Assembly: GCF_000720255.1 (NCBI RefSeq)
Contig: NZ_JOJE01000013.1
Coordinates: forward strand, 1 to 64,000
Direction: 5' to 3'
DNA from: Streptomyces griseus subsp. griseus
Lineage (GTDB): Bacteria; Actinomycetota; Actinomycetes; Streptomycetales; Streptomycetaceae
Length of the DNA: 64,000 nt
Shown one piece after another: positions 25,225-34,446 of this stretch (position 1 is the stretch's first letter; every line of letters begins with the position of its first letter). Made by a program: the position numbers and the translations under genes. The notes under the pieces were generated by a model. The model was given only the letters and a program-made list of their open reading frames with translations, ran no database searches and was not told where the DNA came from.

Positions 25225-27714
25225 CTACACCCACGTCCGGGGGCGGTAACGGTTGGCACGTTCCACCAGGTCGATCCTCTCCTCACCGCCGGTCGCCAGG
25301 CGGGCCAGCGTGCGGTACGAGCGTTCCAGACCGAACCGCAGTCCGCGCTCGTCGAGACCGCTGCCGAGCAGCGTCCGCCCCCCGGCGGTGGTGGGGGCGG
25401 AACCCTGGCTACCGGACAGTATCCAGTCCAGCGCGGAGCCGAGAACCTCGGTCGACAGCTGTGCACGCCGTCTCGGGTCCAAACCGTACGCGTCCAGCGC
25501 CTCCACCTGTGCCGCCGCGGCGGTCAGGTCCTCCAGGAACGGTACGACGGAAGCGCCCGCCGTTTCCTGTCGCAGCCGGGCGCGTACGGCCGCGACGCGC
25601 GCGGCCACGTAGTGGATGGAGCTCTCCGGCACCGACTCCAGCGTCCGCACGGCACCTTGGCGGTCCCCGGCCGCGAGCCGGACGCGGGCCAGGCCGAACG
25701 CGGCGCTCACATAGCTCGGGTCGGTCGACCACACCAGGCGGTAGTACTCGGCGGCGTTGTCCAGTTGACCCAGCACCTCCGCGCACAGCCCGAGAGCCAG
25801 CTTCGGCGCGGGCTCGCCCGGGAAGGCGTCGTAGATCGCGTCGAAGGCGAGCGCCGAGCCCTCCCGGTCGCCGGTGACCAGCGCGGCCACGCCCCGGTAC
25901 CAGACCACCCGCCAGTCGTCGGGCCGCTCCCCCTCGAGACCGGACAGCGAGTCCAGCCCGGCCGCGAAGTCGCCGTTCTCCAGCAGGGCGCGGATCTGCC
26001 GCAGCCGGGTCTCGACCGACGCCGTCGGCGCCGCGGCGAGCGCACCGAGCAACTCGCCGGGCGCGGAGGCCATCAGGCCCGCCAGGAAACCCGCGTTGGG
26101 GTCCCCCGGGTCGACCAGCGGCACGGGCAACGCGAGGGCCGCGGTGGCGCAGTCGACGGACCTGACGAGGCCCGCCGTACCGGACGCGACGGCGGCGGGG
26201 AGCCCTCCCCGGGCGCGGGCCGCCCGCGCCCCCAGCCGCGACACCTCCCCGTCCAGCACCGGGAACAACTCCACGTCCGTGACCTTGGTCTCCGGCCCGA
26301 ACAGCGTCGACAGCGCGGGCCGAGCCCGCCCCGTCTGGAGCGACACCACCTCGCGCAGCACACCCGTCAGCTGCTCCGCCATCTCCTGCGCGGAGGCGAA
26401 CCGGCGGTCCGGATCGGGGTCGGTGGCGCGCACCAGCAACCGGTAGAACGACTCGTACCGGCGGAAGACGTCGATGTTGTCGGGGTCGGGCAGGGAGTCG
26501 GCGAAGACGTTCGTGTAGCCCTGGAAGTCGAAGGTGAGGACCGCGAGCGTGCGGCCGACGGTGTAGAGGTCGCTCGCCACCGACGGGCCGACCTCCGCGA
26601 CCTCCGGCGCCTGGTAGCCGACCGTGCCGTAGATGGCCGACTCGTCGTCGTCCATCCTGCGCACCGCGCCCATGTCGATCAGCTTCAGCTGGTCCTCGGT
26701 CTGGATCGCGTTGTCGACCTTGAAGTCGCAGTACAGCAGGTTGCGGCTGTGCAGGTGACCGAGTGCCTCCAGGGCCTCGATGCCGTAGGCGCAGGCCTGC
26801 TCCACCGGCAGCGGGTCGCGCTTGCCGTCCTCGGTGCGGCGGGCGTTGGCGATCTCCTTCAGGGACTTGCCGCCGACGTACTCCATGACGATGTACCCGT
26901 CCAGCGAACCCGTCCGCTGGTCGAGGTGCTCCACGAAGTTGTAGATCCGCACGATGTTGGCGTGCTCGATCTCCGCGAGGAAGCGCCGCTCGGAGATCGC
27001 CGCGGCCATCGCGTCCTGGTCGCCGGTGTCCAGGAGGCCCTTGAGGACCACCCAGCGGTCGGACACGGCCCGGTCGACGGCGAGGTACACCCAGCCGAGG
27101 CCGCCGTGCGCCAGACAGCCCACGACCTCGTACTGGCCGTGCACGACGTCACCGGTCTTCAGCTTGGGGACGAAGGAGTACGGGTGACCGCACTTCGTGC
27201 AGAAGCCCTCCGTGCGCCCCTGCCGGTCCCCGCGCGAACGGCCCACCGGCGCACCGCAGTCGGAACGCGAGCAGAACCGCTTGCGCTCGGGCACCTCGGC
27301 TTTGTCGAGGACCATCGCGCGCGGGTCCGGCCGCGGCACCTGCGGGACCGTGACGAGTCCGACGCCCAACCGGGCCCGCCCGGAGGAGCCCGCCGACGAA
27401 CCGGAGCTGCGCACCGACACAGAACGGCCCGTGGACCGCCCCGACGCCGAGCGCGACAGCCGGCCCGACACCGAGCGGCGCGACTTCCACGACTGCGACG
27501 ACGTACGGGAACTGCGGGAGCTGGAGGGCGAACTGCTGGTGCCCGCCGAGCCCTTGCCGCCGACGGTGATCCCGGTCGGGGGCGAGCCGACCATCCCGGT
27601 CGCGCTGACGACCGGCGCCAGACCGCAGGTGTCGCAGTACAGCTCGCCGCCGCCCACGTCCTCGTACGATCCTTCGCAGTCCGGCCGCTGACACGTCTGC
27701 CCTGGCTGACTCAT
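25225..27714 (-). CDS. pknG: PknG-like Ser/Thr protein kinase with rubredoxin and TPR domains
   Basis: 829 residues from ATG at 27714, overlapping the previous stop. It opens with a zinc ribbon (CQRPDCEGSYED, YCDTCG) and a Ser/Arg-rich linker. A rubredoxin-like domain follows (FCSRSDCGAPVGRS, FCTKCGHPYSF) and leads into the kinase: YEVVGCLAHGGLGWVYLA, VVLKGL for the lysine, YIVMEYVGG, catalytic LLYCDFKVDN, and IDMG in place of DFG. The remainder is TPR. The order rubredoxin-kinase-TPR and the HGGLGW loop are diagnostic of PknG. In mycobacteria PknG controls glutamate metabolism through the FHA protein GarA. Here a PP2C, VWA and FHA gene follow, and GlnX/GlnH-like genes precede it. Confidence 0.93.
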   Translation of the reverse strand: MSQPGQTCQRPDCEGSYEDVGGGELYCDTCGLAPVVSATGMVGSPPTGITVGGKGSAGTSSSPSSSRSSRTSSQSWKSRRSVSGRLSRSASGRSTGRSVSVRSSGSSAGSSGRARLGVGLVTVPQVPRPDPRAMVLDKAEVPERKRFCSRSDCGAPVGRSRGDRQGRTEGFCTKCGHPYSFVPKLKTGDVVHGQYEVVGCLAHGGLGWVYLAVDRAVSDRWVVLKGLLDTGDQDAMAAAISERRFLAEIEHANIVRIYNFVEHLDQRTGSLDGYIVMEYVGGKSLKEIANARRTEDGKRDPLPVEQACAYGIEALEALGHLHSRNLLYCDFKVDNAIQTEDQLKLIDMGAVRRMDDDESAIYGTVGYQAPEVAEVGPSVASDLYTVGRTLAVLTFDFQGYTNVFADSLPDPDNIDVFRRYESFYRLLVRATDPDPDRRFASAQEMAEQLTGVLREVVSLQTGRARPALSTLFGPETKVTDVELFPVLDGEVSRLGARAARARGGLPAAVASGTAGLVRSVDCATAALALPVPLVDPGDPNAGFLAGLMASAPGELLGALAAAPTASVETRLRQIRALLENGDFAAGLDSLSGLEGERPDDWRVVWYRGVAALVTGDREGSALAFDAIYDAFPGEPAPKLALGLCAEVLGQLDNAAEYYRLVWSTDPSYVSAAFGLARVRLAAGDRQGAVRTLESVPESSIHYVAARVAAVRARLRQETAGASVVPFLEDLTAAAAQVEALDAYGLDPRRRAQLSTEVLGSALDWILSGSQGSAPTTAGGRTLLGSGLDERGLRFGLERSYRTLARLATGGEERIDLVERANRYRPRTWV

Positions 27715-29042
27715 GACCCGTGCTCCCCCCTGCGGTCCTCGTGACCGCCCTGCTCCGGCACCCGCGGGGCGCCGAGCAGTTCGGCGGCCGCGTGCTGGTA
27801 GCGCAGCACGGCCTGCTCGGCGACGCGCAGGTCGCAGGGCGCGCTCCACAGCATGCGGCGCGCCGCGTCGTAGCGCTCCACGAGGAACGGGTCCTCGGCG
27901 AGCCCGTGCCGGGAGACCTTCGCCTTGTACGCGTCGAGACGGCCGCGCAGCTCCGCGCGGACCGCGAGCGGCGCGGTGACCGCGGTCAACGACTCGCGGG
28001 CGCGCAGCAGTTCGTCCTCGGCCTTCTGCTCCAGCGACTCCAGGAGCGGGGACAGCCGGTGCCACTGGGCGTGTCTGCGGTACTCGGCGGCCGTCGCCAG
28101 TTGCTCCTGCAGCACGGTCGGCGGGCCGCTGACCACCGGCACCTCCGTCGCGGCGATCTTCGCGAGGACCTCGCCGCGCGCGGTGCGCGCCTCGGCGAGC
28201 GTACGGTCCGCGCGCGAGAGCACGTCCCGCAGCTTCACCAGCCGCTGCTCCGCGTCCTGGCGCACCGTCAACACGGCGTCGATCTCCCGGCGTACGTCCT
28301 CCAGCGCGCGCGCCTCACGGTCGTACACCGTGGTGTCGGGCCGGCCGCCGCCCGGCGCCGAACTGCCCTGCCCCGGCACCCAGTGGGCGAGCGGGTCGGA
28401 CACCACCTGCTCGCGCAGCGTGGTGAGGGTGTGGGTGATGCGCTCCAGGTCGTCGCCGGCCGGGTGCTCGCCGGGGCGCACCCCGACGGAGTGGGCGAGC
28501 CGGCGGGTGCGCTGCAGCTCGGCGGCCAGGAGGTCGATCCGGGCGGGCAGCGCCGACCACACGGCGTCGGCGGCGACCACCATGTCCAGCGAGGACGCGT
28601 ACAGCTCGTTCATCCGCTCCACCAGCGTGGCGAGCGAGAAGGAGTGGCTGAGCCGGGCCGTGCCGTGCAGGGTCGGGGCGTTCGCCGTGGCCGCCGCGGA
28701 GTCGGCGACCGTGACGGACTCGCCGCGCAGCAGCTCGGTCAGCTCCACCAGATCCTCGCGGCTGGACCAGCGCCGACGCGAGCGGATCTCGCGGGCCGCG
28801 CGCAACGCGCCCGTGTAGGCGTCGAAGTACGCCCACAGCAGCGTGATCGACGCCTCCGCGGCCGTCCAGCGCTCCTTGGTGACGCCGGTGAGCTCGGCCC
28901 CCTCGAGGAGTCTGCGGCCCGCGTGGTCCTGCAGGGCGAGCAGCGAGGTCTCGATCGCCTCGTGCTCCGCGCCGAGCCGCGCGAGCGCACGGTCCACCTC
29001 GTCCCGGTCCATCACCGGCCCGGCGGGGTCCGTGACGCCCAT
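27711..29042 (-). CDS. Coiled-coil protein of the PknG cassette
   Basis: 443 residues, soluble, almost entirely helical, rich in Ala, Leu, Arg and Glu. Long heptad-like stretches (VRREIDAVLTVRQDAEQRLV, LATAAEYRRHAQWHRLSPLL) suggest coiled coils. There is no enzyme motif. Its stop overlaps the pknG start (ATGA), so it is translationally coupled and probably works with the kinase, perhaps as an adaptor between the membrane sensor and the kinase. Mycobacterial pknG operons lack an obvious counterpart as far as I recall. Confidence 0.8.
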   Translation of the reverse strand: MGVTDPAGPVMDRDEVDRALARLGAEHEAIETSLLALQDHAGRRLLEGAELTGVTKERWTAAEASITLLWAYFDAYTGALRAAREIRSRRRWSSREDLVELTELLRGESVTVADSAAATANAPTLHGTARLSHSFSLATLVERMNELYASSLDMVVAADAVWSALPARIDLLAAELQRTRRLAHSVGVRPGEHPAGDDLERITHTLTTLREQVVSDPLAHWVPGQGSSAPGGGRPDTTVYDREARALEDVRREIDAVLTVRQDAEQRLVKLRDVLSRADRTLAEARTARGEVLAKIAATEVPVVSGPPTVLQEQLATAAEYRRHAQWHRLSPLLESLEQKAEDELLRARESLTAVTAPLAVRAELRGRLDAYKAKVSRHGLAEDPFLVERYDAARRMLWSAPCDLRVAEQAVLRYQHAAAELLGAPRVPEQGGHEDRRGEHGS

Positions 29043-29114
29043 CGATCACCTCTCGCTGCTGTGTGGGTTGCTGGGGCTCCGCTGTTGGTCTGTTGGTCCG
29101 TCGGCCGAGTTCCG

Positions 29115-30143
29115 TCAGCTCGTGCGCAGGTACTGCGGTGCGGGCGGCTTCGACGCCGACGCGTCCTGGCCCAGTGTCGCCGACAGCCATCTGTCGTACG
29201 ACGCCTGCCAGCCGTTCGCGCGGTACTCCACCAGGATCTGATTGACCCGGCGTACCAGATCGTCTGCCTTCTTGTTCATCGCCACGCCGTAGTACTCGGT
29301 CGTGAAGGCCTTGCCCTTGAGTCCGACCGTCGGGTCCTGCGCGGCCTGGCTCGCCGCGAGCGCGCCGTCGTTGACCACCGCGTCGGCCTCGCCGAGTTGG
29401 AGCCTGACCAGGCAGTCGAGCTGGTTGGGGACCGGGGGGATGATGTCGACGGAGGCGGGCATCGCGCCCGTGTCCCGGTCCTTCTTCAGCTTCAGGTACG
29501 CCGTCGAACCGGCCGCCGTGCACACCTTCTTGTCGGCCAGCGTGTCGTTGTAGCCGCTGATCCGCGAGGACTTGGGGGCGAGGACGGTCTGGCCGGTCTT
29601 GAAGTACGGCGCGGAGAACGCGACCTTGTCCGCGCGGTCGCAGGTGATGGTCATCGTACGGACGACCATGTCGACCCGGCCGTCCTGGATCGCGGGGATG
29701 CGCTGGTTGGTGGGGATGGCCTTGAACTGGACCGCTTCCGGGTCGCCGAGGATGTCCTGGGCGATCCGTCGGACGAGGTCGATGTCGAAGCCCTCCAGCT
29801 CGGCGTCCGCCCGGTTCGGGTCCCGGTAGCCCCAGCGGTAGCTGTTCAGGTCGACACCCACGATCAGCTTGCGCTTCTCACCCTGGCGGTTCTTGATGGC
29901 GGTGATCGTGGGCCCGTCCGCGCCCGACGGTGCGAGTGTCTGCTTCTCCGGCCCCTCGCAGGTCGTGTCCTTCGCGTGGGTGGCCGTGGCGAATCCCGGG
30001 CCGCCGGTGCCGGTGCTGCCGTCGCCGGACGACCGGGCCGTCGGCAGCAGCAGGACGAAGGCCAGCGCGAGGGCGCAGACGACCGCCATCGCGCCCACCC
30101 CGCCCCAGCCCTTCAGACCGGCCCGCACACATCGCACATGCAT
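29115..30143 (-). CDS. glnH: GlnH-like membrane-anchored amino-acid-binding protein
   Basis: About 342 residues from ATG at 30143, chosen because GGGGG lies 7 bases before it; a GTG at 30161 overlaps the upstream stop. The N-terminal hydrophobic segment (MAVVCALALAFVLLLP) has no clear lipobox and may be an uncleaved anchor. The rest is a family-3 solute-binding protein: KLIVGVDLNSYRWGYRD, LEGFDIDLVRRIAQDILG, VDMVVRTMTITCDRADKVAF, VLAPKSSRI, GEADAVVNDGAL. No ABC permease or ATPase gene is nearby, so it is a sensor and not a transporter subunit, matching GlnH of the mycobacterial PknG pathway. Ligand (Asp/Glu-like) is inferred. Confidence 0.85.
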   Translation of the reverse strand: MHVRCVRAGLKGWGGVGAMAVVCALALAFVLLLPTARSSGDGSTGTGGPGFATATHAKDTTCEGPEKQTLAPSGADGPTITAIKNRQGEKRKLIVGVDLNSYRWGYRDPNRADAELEGFDIDLVRRIAQDILGDPEAVQFKAIPTNQRIPAIQDGRVDMVVRTMTITCDRADKVAFSAPYFKTGQTVLAPKSSRISGYNDTLADKKVCTAAGSTAYLKLKKDRDTGAMPASVDIIPPVPNQLDCLVRLQLGEADAVVNDGALAASQAAQDPTVGLKGKAFTTEYYGVAMNKKADDLVRRVNQILVEYRANGWQASYDRWLSATLGQDASASKPPAPQYLRTS

Positions 30144-30157
30144 CGTCACGCCCCCTT

Positions 30158-31612
30158 TCACCGGTACTCCGAAAGCCTGCGGCCGATGCCGAGGACGGCG
30201 CCCGCCGCGCCCAGGACAGCGAGGACGGCGGCGCCCAGGGGCAGTCCGCCCAGCGCGTCCAGGCCGTCACCGGCCGCCGTCTTGAACTCGCTCTGCTCGT
30301 GCTTCAGCGCGATCGCCAGGTTGTCGTCGACACTGTCGAAGCACTCGCCGGTCGCGCCCTTGGCGCCGATCACCTTGGCCAGCGCCTGCTGGTAGTTGCC
30401 GTTGTCGTCCTCTTCGCGGGCGGTGGCGTGGCGCTTCTTCCACTCCTCCATGTTGCCGACGGCGGCCGTCACCGGCTTCTCGCCGGTCTGGTCGTCGGCG
30501 AGCTTCTCCGCCTGGGCGAGGCCCTTGCCGAGGACCGCCATGTCCTCGGTGAAGTCGTGGTCGTAGGCGTCGAGGGTGGCGTCACCGACCTTGACCGTCT
30601 CGGCGCCGCGGGCGACCAGCGTGAGGTTCTCGTTGCCGCGGGCCTTGAGGGAGGCGATCCGGGCGTCGTGCAGGACGTTGAGGGAGCGCACGCCGTGGTC
30701 GTAGGAGTCGTTCAGACCGGCGCGGGCGACGCTGTGGCCGACGACCAGCCAGAGCAGGACGACCGTGGCGGCGGCCGTGGCGGAGACCAGGCCGTGGTTC
30801 AGTACGCGGTGGGTGCGGCGGTAGTTGCGGTGCTGGGCCCAGGCCAGCGCGGCCAGGGTGAGGACGCCGAGGGCGATCGCCGGCCACGGGTAGGGCGTGG
30901 CGTCCGCGTAGTCGTCCGCCAGGCGCTGGTTCTCCTTCGTGTAGAGCTTCTCCGCCTCCGGGAGCATGTCGTCCTGCATCTTCTCGTTGGCGTACCGCAG
31001 GTAGGCGCCGCCGACCGGGAAGCCCTGCCGGTTGTAGGTGCGGGCGCGCTCCACCAGGCCCTTGTACTCCGGCAGCAGCTTGTTGAGCTTGGTGATGGAG
31101 GCGGCCGAGGGGGAGCCCGGGTCGGAGTTGTTGGCGGCCGTGACGAGCTTCGCGGCGGCCGTGTCGATGTCCTTCTCGTACCGCTGCCGGGATTCCGGAG
31201 TCTCCTGGCCGCCGGCGAGGAAGCCGCTGGAGGCGGCGGTGTTGGCGTCGGCGAGCGAGCGGTAGATGTCCGCGGCGGCGGTGCTGAGCGGCTGGCTCTT
31301 GTGCAGGACGTCGTCGGCGGCGGCCGCTCTGTCCGTCATCTGCCAGGCGGTGACCGAGCCGAAGGCGACGACGAGGAGCGCCAGCAGGGCGCCGATGATG
31401 CGCAGCCGGCCCGGTTCGGTGGTGGCCGCGGCGCGCAGCCGGTCGACACCCTCGGCGAAGGCGGTACGGCGGTGCGGTGGGGGTGGGGGCGGGGTGGCGT
31501 GGGCCGTCGGCGGGCCGGGGACGGTCGGCGGTCCCGGTTGCGGCGGGACGGCCGGCATCGTGGGCACGCCGGTTCCCGGTGGCGCCGCGCTGCTCTTCGG
31601 CGGGTGTGTCAC
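30158..31612 (-). CDS. glnX: GlnX-like four-span membrane sensor protein
   Basis: 484 residues from GTG, with GGGGGAGG upstream. A Pro-rich cytoplasmic start precedes four membrane spans: IIGALLALLVVAFGSVTAW near 72-90, then about 245-262, 277-295 and 460-480. Two large extracellular helical domains lie between spans 1-2 and 3-4, like chemoreceptor-type sensor domains. This topology matches mycobacterial GlnX, which links GlnH outside to PknG inside. It is the first gene of the cassette and its stop overlaps or abuts the glnH start. A GCCGGT/ACCGGC hairpin lies 49 bases upstream of its start. Confidence 0.82.
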   Translation of the reverse strand: MTHPPKSSAAPPGTGVPTMPAVPPQPGPPTVPGPPTAHATPPPPPPHRRTAFAEGVDRLRAAATTEPGRLRIIGALLALLVVAFGSVTAWQMTDRAAAADDVLHKSQPLSTAAADIYRSLADANTAASSGFLAGGQETPESRQRYEKDIDTAAAKLVTAANNSDPGSPSAASITKLNKLLPEYKGLVERARTYNRQGFPVGGAYLRYANEKMQDDMLPEAEKLYTKENQRLADDYADATPYPWPAIALGVLTLAALAWAQHRNYRRTHRVLNHGLVSATAAATVVLLWLVVGHSVARAGLNDSYDHGVRSLNVLHDARIASLKARGNENLTLVARGAETVKVGDATLDAYDHDFTEDMAVLGKGLAQAEKLADDQTGEKPVTAAVGNMEEWKKRHATAREEDDNGNYQQALAKVIGAKGATGECFDSVDDNLAIALKHEQSEFKTAAGDGLDALGGLPLGAAVLAVLGAAGAVLGIGRRLSEYR

Positions 31613-31792
31613 GTTTGACCTCCCCCATGGTCATCTGTCGCCGCAAGTATCGCTGGCAGGGCCGGTATCCGCACCGGCATTGACTGGATCTTGATCGGAT
31701 CGAAGTGGAGCGCTTGCGGCGCGGGGGCCGGTGCTGTACCACCCCTTGCCCATGAATACGCCGGGGGAATCGGTTCGGTTCCCTTCCGCGGC

Positions 31793-32030
31793 TCAGTGAT
31801 CGGGAACGGAGTCACCGGGTTCGACCAGGCCGGTTTCGTAGGCGAGGACGACGGCCTGGGCCCGGTCGCGCAGGCTGAGTTTGACGAAGACGCGGGCCAC
31901 GTGGGTCTTGACCGTCGACTCGCTGAGCGTCAACCTCCGGGCGAGTTCGGCGTTGGACAGCCCCCGGCCCATGAGCCGCAGCACCTCGCGCTCACGCGGT
32001 GTGAGAACCGCGAGGTCGCGATGGACCGCC
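31793..32030 (-). pseudogene. LuxR-type response regulator, C-terminal HTH fragment
   Basis: The frame carries a complete LuxR helix-turn-helix: [20 protein letters not shown], then [20 protein letters not shown] and [13 protein letters not shown] ending ([13 protein letters not shown]). No receiver domain precedes it; beyond about 32030 the frame runs into the antisense of a permease fragment. It was probably the regulator of a two-component system, cut by a deletion. Confidence 0.8.
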
Positions 32031-32057
32031 GGGGCCTGCGCACGCCCGGCGGCCCTC

Positions 32058-32192
32058 AAGATCACCCCGTGGCACGCCCCGCAGCTGGCCGGCCTGGCGC
32101 TCGCCGGTGTCGCGATCGCCGCCCTGGGCGCCCTGGTCCCGGCCCGGTCGGCGGCACGGCTCACCATCGCGACGGTCCTGCACAACGAGTAG
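32058..32192 (+). pseudogene. FtsX-type ABC permease, C-terminal fragment
   Basis: The last 44 codons read [20 protein letters not shown], then [16 protein letters not shown] and TAG. This is the final membrane span and ending common to MacB/FtsX-family permeases. Everything before it is missing, and the reading frame upstream is antisense to the LuxR fragment. Together the two fragments are the flanks of one deletion. Confidence 0.75.
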
Positions 32193-32217
32193 GAGCCCAG
32201 CACCGGTGCGGGACGAC

Positions 32218-33183
32218 TCAGAAGTGCCCCCGCACCCGCTCCCGCGCCTCCGCTCCCGCCCCCACCCGGTCGAGCCCCAGCAGCGCCGCCCCGAGGACCG
32301 GGCGGGCCTCCACCACGCGGGGCACCGCCTTCGGCGCGCGGGACGCCAGCAAGTCGGTGATCCCGTCCTCCAGTTGGGGATGGCGGGCGGTGAGGACGCC
32401 GCCGCCGAGCAGGACCGGGGTCTCCTCGCCCAGGAGGTCCAGGCGCGACAGCGCCACCACCGCCATGGTGACGACCTCGTCGGCCAGCCGGTCCACGATC
32501 GAGCGGGCCACCGGATCCCCCGCGGCCGCCGTCGCGAACAGCACGGGCGTCAGCTCATGGCGCCGCGCGGGGGCGATGTGCTCCAGGTGCAGCGCCTCGA
32601 CGAGCGCGTAGACGGAGCGCAGGCCGAAGTGGGCCGGCAGCGTACGCGCCAGCTCGGTCGGGCCGCCGCGGCCGTCCTCCGCGCGGGCCGCGTGCCACAC
32701 GGCCTCCTCGGCCAGCCCCCAGCCGCCGCCCCAGTCCCCGGAGAGCCGGCCGAGCGCCGGGAAGCGGGCGGTGCGGCCGTCGGGGCGCATGCCGACGCAG
32801 TTGATGCCGGCGCCGCAGACCACGGCGACGCCCTCGGGTTCGGCCACGCCCGCCCGCAGGATCGCGAACGTGTCGTTGCGGACCTCGACGGTCGTGCCCC
32901 ACGCGCGCGCGTGCAGCGCGGCCGCCAACTGCTCCTCCTCCACGGGCAGGTCGGCATTGGCCAGGCAGGCCGAGACATGGGCGACGGAGGTGACCCCGGC
33001 CTCGGCGTACGCCTCCGCGACCGTCTCGGCGAGGGCGTCGACCGCCGCCGCGACGCCCACGGCGGGGGGCCGGAAGCCGCCGCCGCGGGCCGTGGCGAGG
33101 ACGTCTCCGTCCACCGTCACGACCGCGACGTCGGTCTTGCTGTTGCCGGCGTCGATGGCGAGGACGCCGTCGGTCAGGCCCAC
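32218..33183 (-). CDS. csnK: Sugar kinase of the chitosan-oligosaccharide operon (CsnK)
   Basis: 321 residues from GTG, overlapping the csnH stop by 10 bases. It is a BadF/BadG-type N-acetylglucosamine-kinase-like ASKHA ATPase: phosphate-1 loop [14 protein letters not shown], a [10 protein letters not shown] segment, [19 protein letters not shown] and the adenosine loop [11 protein letters not shown]. It should phosphorylate glucosamine or its oligomers inside the cell. As the last gene of csnR-E-F-G-H-K it matches CsnK in position and family. The name is from operon order and memory. Confidence 0.82.
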   Translation of the reverse strand: MGLTDGVLAIDAGNSKTDVAVVTVDGDVLATARGGGFRPPAVGVAAAVDALAETVAEAYAEAGVTSVAHVSACLANADLPVEEEQLAAALHARAWGTTVEVRNDTFAILRAGVAEPEGVAVVCGAGINCVGMRPDGRTARFPALGRLSGDWGGGWGLAEEAVWHAARAEDGRGGPTELARTLPAHFGLRSVYALVEALHLEHIAPARRHELTPVLFATAAAGDPVARSIVDRLADEVVTMAVVALSRLDLLGEETPVLLGGGVLTARHPQLEDGITDLLASRAPKAVPRVVEARPVLGAALLGLDRVGAGAEARERVRGHF

Positions 33184-34439
33184 GCGAGGTGCTCCCGGTT
33201 GTGTGCGATCAGCTGGTCGGTGAGGGCGTCGGCGTACTCGTACTGCCCGACGAGGGGGTGCGCGAGCAGGGCCCGGAAGACCCGGTCCCGGCCGCCCTCC
33301 AGGGCCGCCCGCAGGGCCAGCTCCTCGTACGCGGTCACGTTCGCCATGAGCCCCGACTGGAGCGGGTCCGGGGCCGTCACCGGCAGCGGGGTCGGGCCGG
33401 ACGCGCCGACCGCCGCCTGCACCTCGATCACCGCGTCGGGCGGCAGGAAGGGCAGCGTGCCGTTGTTGTACGTGTTCACCACCTGGTACGGGCTTCCCCC
33501 GCCGCCGAGCAGCGCCGCCGCCAGGTCGACCGCGGCCTCGGAGTAGTAGGCACCGCCCCTCTTGGCCAGCAGCTCCGGCTTCTCGTCCAGGGTCGGATCG
33601 CCGTACATCTCCAGCAACCGCCGCTCCATCTCCGCCACTTCAGCGGCCCGGGACGGCTTGGTGCGCAGCTCCCGGACGACCTCGTCGTGCGCGTAGTAGT
33701 AGCGCAGGTAGTACGACGGGACCACGCCGAGCCGGTCGAGCAGGGGGTGGGGCAGGTGCAGGTCGGCGGCGATCGTGTCGCCATGGCCGGTCAGCAGCTT
33801 GGGCAGCACGTCCTCGCCCTCGGGGCCGCCGAGGCGCACCCCGGTCTCCCAGGTGAGGTGGTTGAGGCCCACGTGGTCCAGGTGGATGTCGGCAGGTGTG
33901 ACGCCGAGCAGCCCGGCGAACTTCCGCTGGAAGCCGATCGCCACGTTGCACAGGCCGACCGCCTTGTGACCGGCCTGGAGCAGGGCGCGGGTGACGATGC
34001 CGACCGGGTTGGTGAAGTCGATGATCCAGGCGTCCGGGTTGGTACGGCGGACCCGTTCGGCGATGTCGAGTACCACCGGAACCGTGCGCAGCGCCTTGGC
34101 GAGGCCGCCCGCGCCGGTCGTCTCCTGGCCGACGCAGCCGCACTCCAGCGGCCAGGTCTCGTCCTGCTCGCGGGCCGCCTGACCGCCGACGCGCAGCTGG
34201 AGCAGGACCGCGTCGGCGCCGTCGACGCCCTGGTCCAGGTCACTCGTCGTCACGACCCGCCCGGGATGCCCCTGCTTGGCGAAGATGCGCCGGGCCAGCC
34301 CGCCCACCAGCTCCAGACGGTCCGCCGCCGGGTCGACGAGCACCAGTTCCTCGACCGGCAGGGTGTCCCGCAGGCGCGCGAACCCGTCGACGAGTTCGGG
34401 GGTGTAGGTCGATCCTCCGCCGACCACAGTGAGTTTCAT
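33174..34439 (-). CDS. csnH: GH4 family 6-phospho-beta-glycosidase-like enzyme (CsnH)
   Basis: 421 residues. N-terminal Rossmann motif MKLTVVGGGSTYTPELVDGF binds NAD, followed by LVDPAADRLELV. GH4 features include CGCVGQETTGAGG, IIDFTNPVGIVT, GLCNVAIGFQRKF and DHVGLNHLTW; the Cys in GLCNVAIG and the His in LNHLTW should hold the metal. GH4 enzymes cleave by redox-assisted elimination. In this operon the substrate is probably a glucosamine oligomer or its phosphate. Eight bases separate it from the upstream permease gene. Confidence 0.88.
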   Translation of the reverse strand: MKLTVVGGGSTYTPELVDGFARLRDTLPVEELVLVDPAADRLELVGGLARRIFAKQGHPGRVVTTSDLDQGVDGADAVLLQLRVGGQAAREQDETWPLECGCVGQETTGAGGLAKALRTVPVVLDIAERVRRTNPDAWIIDFTNPVGIVTRALLQAGHKAVGLCNVAIGFQRKFAGLLGVTPADIHLDHVGLNHLTWETGVRLGGPEGEDVLPKLLTGHGDTIAADLHLPHPLLDRLGVVPSYYLRYYYAHDEVVRELRTKPSRAAEVAEMERRLLEMYGDPTLDEKPELLAKRGGAYYSEAAVDLAAALLGGGGSPYQVVNTYNNGTLPFLPPDAVIEVQAAVGASGPTPLPVTAPDPLQSGLMANVTAYEELALRAALEGGRDRVFRALLAHPLVGQYEYADALTDQLIAHNREHLAWA

Positions 34440-34446
34440 ATGAGGG

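Noticed and set aside
24745..27744. A 999-codon open frame on the plus strand opposite pknG and the PP2C gene
   Set aside because: Shadow frame of high-GC coding DNA. Its composition is Arg/Gly/His-rich with no family resemblance, while the minus strand encodes clear kinase and phosphatase domains.
29115..30143. GlnH-like gene as part of an amino-acid ABC importer
   Set aside because: No permease or ATPase gene is near, and the neighbours are GlnX-like and PknG-like, so a sensor role fits better.
32107..33546. A 479-codon plus-strand frame opposite csnK and csnH
   Set aside because: Antisense to two clear enzymes of the csn operon; Arg/Gly/His-rich shadow.
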